Part shown: positions 62,497-64,000 of the stretch, one piece after another
How the letters are laid out: every line of letters starts with the position of its first letter
How positions within the stretch are numbered: position 1 is the stretch's first letter
Origin: Planctomycetaceae bacterium
GTDB taxonomy: Bacteria; Planctomycetota; UBA1135; GCA-002686595
NCBI GenBank assembly: GCA_011525785.1
Contig: WYBT01000031.1
Span: forward strand, 38,326-102,325
DNA length: 64,000 nucleotides
Direction: 5' to 3'
Notes under the pieces: generated by a model
Database searches by the model: none
What the model was told of the DNA's origin: nothing
What the model saw: the letters and a program-made list of their open reading frames with translations, nothing else
Made by a program: the position numbers and the translations under genes

Positions 62497-63708
62497 CTAC
62501 CCGCCGTCGATCGCCGACTGCAGCGAGTCGGCCCAGCTCATCGCCTCGATCAAGCCCTCGGCGAGTTGCGAGACCGTGACGCCGTCGATCGACGCGGCGC
62601 TCCACTCCGCGCGCTCGCAGGCCAGGGCCACGTCGAGCGCCTTGCCCAGCTCGCCCTCGCGCCGCACCAGCGCCGCCGAGAGCTCCGCGTCGAGCGGCAG
62701 CTGGCGCAGCACGTTCTCCATCGACTCGTCCAGGTACGCGTCGAGCACCGAGAACAGGCCCGCGGCGAAGTGCTTGTTGCTGTCGCGGTGGCGCGCCTCG
62801 CCGATGTGCTGGCAGTAGCGCGCGCGCACCAGCGCCATGCGCGCCAGCTCAGCGGGCGTGTCGGACATCGAAGTCAGCGCCATCAACGCCGTGCAGGCGC
62901 GGACTCGATCGAGCCCGAGCATCGTGATCGCGTCGCGCACGTTCTCGAACTTGCGCGCGCGGCCCAGGCTCGCGGAGTTCGCAAAGCGCAGCAGGCGGTA
63001 GGCGAGCGTGATGTCGGTCTGGATCAGCTCCGCGAGCCGCTCGACCGTCGCGTTCGGATCGCTGAGCTCGGCCAGCACGCGCATCAGCCGCAGGCGGTCG
63101 GAGCGCAGCTCGACGCCGTGCACCGGCTCGGGCCGCGTGAAGTAGTAGCCCTGGAACAGCGTCGCGCCGGCCTCGAGGCAGGCTTCGAACGACTCGCGCG
63201 ACTCGACCTTCTCCGCCAGCAACATCACTCCGCTGGGGCGCAGCTCCGCCATGCGCTCCCGGATGCGCTCGGGGCTCAGCCCCAGGCAGTCGACCTTGAT
63301 GTAGTCGCACTCGTTCACGAGCGCGGCCGTGTCGGCGCGCAGCTCGAAGTCGTCCAGCGCGACGGCGTAGCCCGCCTGGCGCGCCGCGCGCATCGCAAAC
63401 AGGACCTCCGGCTCGTCGCGGACGGTTTCGAGCACTTCGAGCACAACGTGCTTGGGCGGCAGCGCGGTGAAGGCGCGCCGCACCAGGAAGTCGCGGTCGA
63501 TGTTGATCCAAGCGGGGTGCTGGCCCACCAGCATCTCCAGGCCCTTGTCGAACAGCGCGCGCGTGATCACCTCGGCGGTGGCGTTGGTGGGATCGCCGAT
63601 GCGGGCGCAGGTGTCGTTGGCTGCGCGGAAGAGCAGCTCGTATCCGGCGATGCGCGTGGCCGAATCGTGGATCGGCTGGCGCGCGAACAGGGAGACTTCG
63701 TTCGGCAT
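62497..63708 (-). CDS. EAL-HDOD signalling protein (YuxH-like), probably non-catalytic EAL
   Basis: 403 residues, cytoplasmic. Residues about 5-195 form an EAL-like barrel: FARQPIHDSATRIAGYELLF (ELL in place of EAL), VVLEVLETVRDEP, AVALDDFELR, YIKVDCLGL and FQGYYFTRPEP. Several metal ligands of active phosphodiesterases are altered. Residues about 200-400 are an HDOD domain (LIQTDITLAYRLLRFANSAS, ITMLGLDRVRACTAL). This is the usual YuxH arrangement, where EAL serves as a c-di-GMP sensor or protein-interaction module. The diguanylate cyclase at 19529 is a potential source of ligand. It probably heads the transcript with the HEAT-cyclophilin gene. Confidence 0.9.
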   Translation of the reverse strand: MPNEVSLFARQPIHDSATRIAGYELLFRAANDTCARIGDPTNATAEVITRALFDKGLEMLVGQHPAWINIDRDFLVRRAFTALPPKHVVLEVLETVRDEPEVLFAMRAARQAGYAVALDDFELRADTAALVNECDYIKVDCLGLSPERIRERMAELRPSGVMLLAEKVESRESFEACLEAGATLFQGYYFTRPEPVHGVELRSDRLRLMRVLAELSDPNATVERLAELIQTDITLAYRLLRFANSASLGRARKFENVRDAITMLGLDRVRACTALMALTSMSDTPAELARMALVRARYCQHIGEARHRDSNKHFAAGLFSVLDAYLDESMENVLRQLPLDAELSAALVRREGELGKALDVALACERAEWSAASIDGVTVSQLAEGLIEAMSWADSLQSAIDGG

Positions 63709-64000
63709 TGGGGGAGGCGAATCGAACGCAGCGCGGGAAGGGGGCGCGGCGCAGGTGGCCTGTATCGGAGCCGTCCTGCGGCGGACTTTTGGGCATCTGC
63801 CGATGAGTTCGCCCAGGCCCCGGGGCTTGCGGGCCCCAAAAGGCGCGAGCGCGGGGGGGGCGGGACAGGGCGGGCCCGCGGGCCCCCGGGGGGGCGGGGG
63901 GGGGGGGGGGGGGGAAGGGGCGGGCGTAATCCCTGCCCAGAAAGGATGTGGTGAAATCGGGATCGACGCGCCCGGTCAGGATTTCGGGCCGGAACCAGAT
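63709..64000. other. G-rich tail with suspect assembly and a possible minus-strand coding fragment
   Basis: After the EAL-HDOD start comes an ordinary upstream region to about 63840, then G-rich low-complexity sequence including a run of 19 G (63896-63914). From 63915 to 64000 the minus strand is open and protein-like (begins IWFRPEILTGRVDPDF), which could be part of an unrelated gene. The join is doubtful: poly-G of this kind often comes from sequencing error. Confidence 0.5.
63896..63914. repeat. 19-base poly-G run
   Basis: Nineteen consecutive G within a wider G-rich stretch (63851-63924). No other homopolymer in the window exceeds nine bases. Confidence 0.95.

Overview
The window comes from a high-GC (about 70%) bacterium, most likely a planctomycete. 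The main evidence is the adjacent DUF1501 protein and PSCyt1/DUF1549/DUF1553 cytochrome-type protein (40578-45627), a pairing characteristic of Planctomycetota. Supporting signs are large secreted proteins with a recurrent Cys-containing C-terminal module (11447-13069 and 50711-52576), many lipoproteins, and HEAT, TPR and transglutaminase giants. No rRNA, tRNA, CRISPR array, insertion sequence or phage gene was seen. The assignment within the phylum is inference.

Region 1 (1-10132) is the edge of a type VI secretion locus: a truncated tssK, the lipoprotein gene tssJ, an FHA-domain protein, a membrane Ser/Thr kinase and two lipoproteins. A 1.7 kb stretch of low coding quality and lower GC lies between tssJ and the FHA gene and holds a probable decayed lipoprotein gene.

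Region 2 (10133-26920) is housekeeping and signalling. It has a tandem UspA protein, a secreted protein, a DUF1871-like/CPXCG protein, and a four-gene operon joining TusA- and DsrE-type sulfur carriers to a soluble hybrid histidine kinase. It also has a divergent transketolase, a PAS-GGDEF diguanylate cyclase, a gluzincin lipoprotein, a TIGR04282-type transferase, a secreted M28 peptidase, and an eight-haem cytochrome translationally coupled to a membrane protein.

Region 3 (26921-37471) holds two paralogous winged-helix proteins, one with an AT-hook-like linker and one with a helical N-terminus, on either side of a BatD-like gene. Upstream of the first are repeated CGCAAAAG sites; after the second come five 22-bp tandem repeats and a strong terminator. 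A patatin follows, then a tesA-like gene divergent from a ybbA/ybbP-type ABC transporter, a D-amino-acid oxidase and an HPF-like ribosome hibernation protein.

Region 4 (37481-49772) runs almost entirely on the minus strand: macrodomain, formate-tetrahydrofolate ligase, the planctomycete DUF1501/PSCyt1 pair, an RlmA-like methyltransferase, a GT87-like membrane protein, a trypsin-like protease and a cytochrome b562-like protein. The last is divergent from a periplasmic dienelactone hydrolase, and the two promoter regions form a 39-bp perfect inverted repeat.

Region 5 (50711-63708) holds a beta-propeller secreted protein, a coupled pair of giant transglutaminase-fold proteins (one apparently active, one with its catalytic residues replaced), a HEAT-cyclophilin lipoprotein and an EAL-HDOD protein. 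The last roughly 150 bases contain a 19-G run and look unreliable as assembly.

Several first genes of transcription units have TAnnnT hexamers about 7 bases before the start codon and no Shine-Dalgarno sequence, which suggests common leaderless transcription.
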